Shown one piece after another: positions 5,112 through 5,909 of a stretch of 5,909 nucleotides of DNA (position 1 is its first letter; every line of letters starts with the position of its first letter). Source of the stretch: Planctomycetota bacterium (lineage in GTDB: Bacteria > Planctomycetota > Phycisphaerae > Phycisphaerales > SM1A02); the NCBI GenBank assembly GCA_009924765.1, contig RFQW01000118.1, forward strand, positions 1-5,909. The letters run 5' to 3'. Position numbers and translations under genes: made by a program. The notes beneath the pieces were generated by a model. It was not told where the DNA came from and ran no database searches. It saw only the letters and a list, made by a program, of their open reading frames with translations.

Positions 5112-5909
5112 TTAGGCAGCGTTCATTGCGTGCGCGGCATCGTCGGCGCGGCTCTCGTCCATGACGCCGAAGTAGACGTCTTCCAACGTGGGCGGCACTT
5201 GTACGAAGCCAGTGGGCTGTGATCCTGGCGCGCCCTGCACGCGGGTGCGGAACATGGAACCTTCCACAAGCACCGCTTGGGTCACGCGGTGTGAGCGTCG
5301 GATTTCTTCGAGCTTCTCAGGTGTCACGATGCCTTCGGCCACGCGCCCCTCAAGCCGGTTGCGCGCCTCGGAGGTGCTACCGCTGGTGACGCAGCGACCG
5401 CCGCGGATCACCGCAAAGCGCGGGCACAGTGTGGCGATGTCTTCGACGATATGCGTGGAGAGCAGCACGATGCGATCGCGTCCAAGCTCAGCAAGAATTC
5501 GGTAGAAGCGCTGGCGCTCTTCCGGATCAAGGCCGGCGGTCGGTTCATCGACGATCACCAGGCGCGGGTTGCCTGCGATGGCCTGCGCGATGCCAAGACG
5601 CTGGCGCATGCCGCCGGAGTAGGTCTTCACCTTGCGCTTGGCGGCCTCGGTGAGATTGACGCGCTCGAGCAGTTCTGCAACCAGTTTCTTGCGCCCTTGC
5701 GGCGCGTCCACACCCTTGAGGCGAAGCAGGAAATCAAGCATCTGTGCGCCGTTGAGTGAGGGGTAGAAACCAAAGTCTTGCGGCAGGTAGCCAAGGCGGC
5801 TCCACACCGCGCGTGGATCCTTCACGATGTCCACGCCGTCAAGCGTGACACTGCCGCCGGTAGGTTCAAGCAGTCCGCTCAGGATGTTCATCAGCGTGCT
5901 CTTGCCCGC
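5112..5909 (-). CDS. ABC transporter ATP-binding protein, 5' truncated by the window edge
   Basis: This is the cytoplasmic nucleotide-binding subunit that powers the permease encoded next. The frame runs off the right edge: the first codons seen read AGKSTL, the end of Walker A, so the ATG at 5891 is internal and about 35-45 residues are missing. In the 265 visible residues, Walker A occupies 1-5, the Q-loop glutamine is at 44 (YLPQD), the ABC signature YSGGMRQRL is at 97-105, Walker B with its catalytic Glu (LVIVDEPTAGLDP) is at 117-129, and the switch His is at 153 (LLSTHIVED). All motifs needed for ATP hydrolysis are intact. A C-terminal extension of about 90 residues ends with the common TLEDVYFGVM element. 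The overall type is that of CcmA/BcrA-like ATPases that pair with ABC-2 permeases. Stop TAA at 5114-5112 lies 22 bp before the permease ATG, a usual operon spacing. Codons are more relaxed than in the + strand genes (7 of 20 end in A/T at 5281-5340). Confidence 0.95.
   Translation of the reverse strand, partial: AGKSTLMNILSGLLEPTGGSVTLDGVDIVKDPRAVWSRLGYLPQDFGFYPSLNGAQMLDFLLRLKGVDAPQGRKKLVAELLERVNLTEAAKRKVKTYSGGMRQRLGIAQAIAGNPRLVIVDEPTAGLDPEERQRFYRILAELGRDRIVLLSTHIVEDIATLCPRFAVIRGGRCVTSGSTSEARNRLEGRVAEGIVTPEKLEEIRRSHRVTQAVLVEGSMFRTRVQGAPGSQPTGFVQVPPTLEDVYFGVMDESRADDAAHAMNAA

Noticed and set aside
5874..5891. ATG 5891 as the true start of the ABC ATPase
   Set aside because: The frame continues upstream as AGKSTL, the end of Walker A, so this Met is internal.
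1..5909. CRISPR arrays, tRNA or rRNA genes, insertion sequences
   Set aside because: No repeat-spacer arrays, cloverleaf-like segments, transposase motifs or terminal inverted repeats were seen; coding DNA fills nearly the whole window.

Overview
The window is GC-rich bacterial DNA, roughly 60-70% G+C by hand counts of single lines. It carries five protein genes and almost no intergenic space. Nothing in it fixes the phylum. Tightly packed genes, weak Shine-Dalgarno signals and long antisense ORFs fit a high-GC Gram-negative such as Proteobacteria, Gemmatimonadota or Planctomycetota, but this is inference.

Left part, + strand (1-1396): the 3' portion of a DMT/EamA-family membrane transporter, cut by the left edge. 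It contains a perfect in-frame 39-bp tandem duplication. It is followed by a small cytosolic protein of 176 aa resembling the bacterial eRF1-domain-3-like family (often named 'translational machinery protein'), whose start may be leaderless.

Right part, - strand (1374-5909, transcribed right to left): an apparent three-gene operon. It encodes an ABC ATPase (5' end cut by the right edge, just inside Walker A), a 12-helix ABC-2 type permease built of two six-helix halves, and a membrane-anchored M1-family (gluzincin) metallopeptidase. Together they look like an ABC transporter coupled to an extracytoplasmic peptidase. In many bacteria, as I recall, the permease and M1 peptidase are one long polypeptide. 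Here they are two ORFs overlapping by 112 bp in different frames, which could be a true split, a frameshift mutation, recoding or a sequence error. The substrate is unknown.

The two transcription units converge, and their stop codons overlap by 23 bp. Each gene is followed 7 nt after its stop by a perfect inverted repeat lying inside the other gene's coding sequence: a 12-bp stem for the minus operon and an 8-bp stem for the plus gene. Codon use changes sharply inside the M1 gene near 1990. Codons 3' of that point (and both + strand genes) almost all end in G or C, whereas the rest of the operon is clearly more relaxed. This suggests recombination, or a join, inside the gene.
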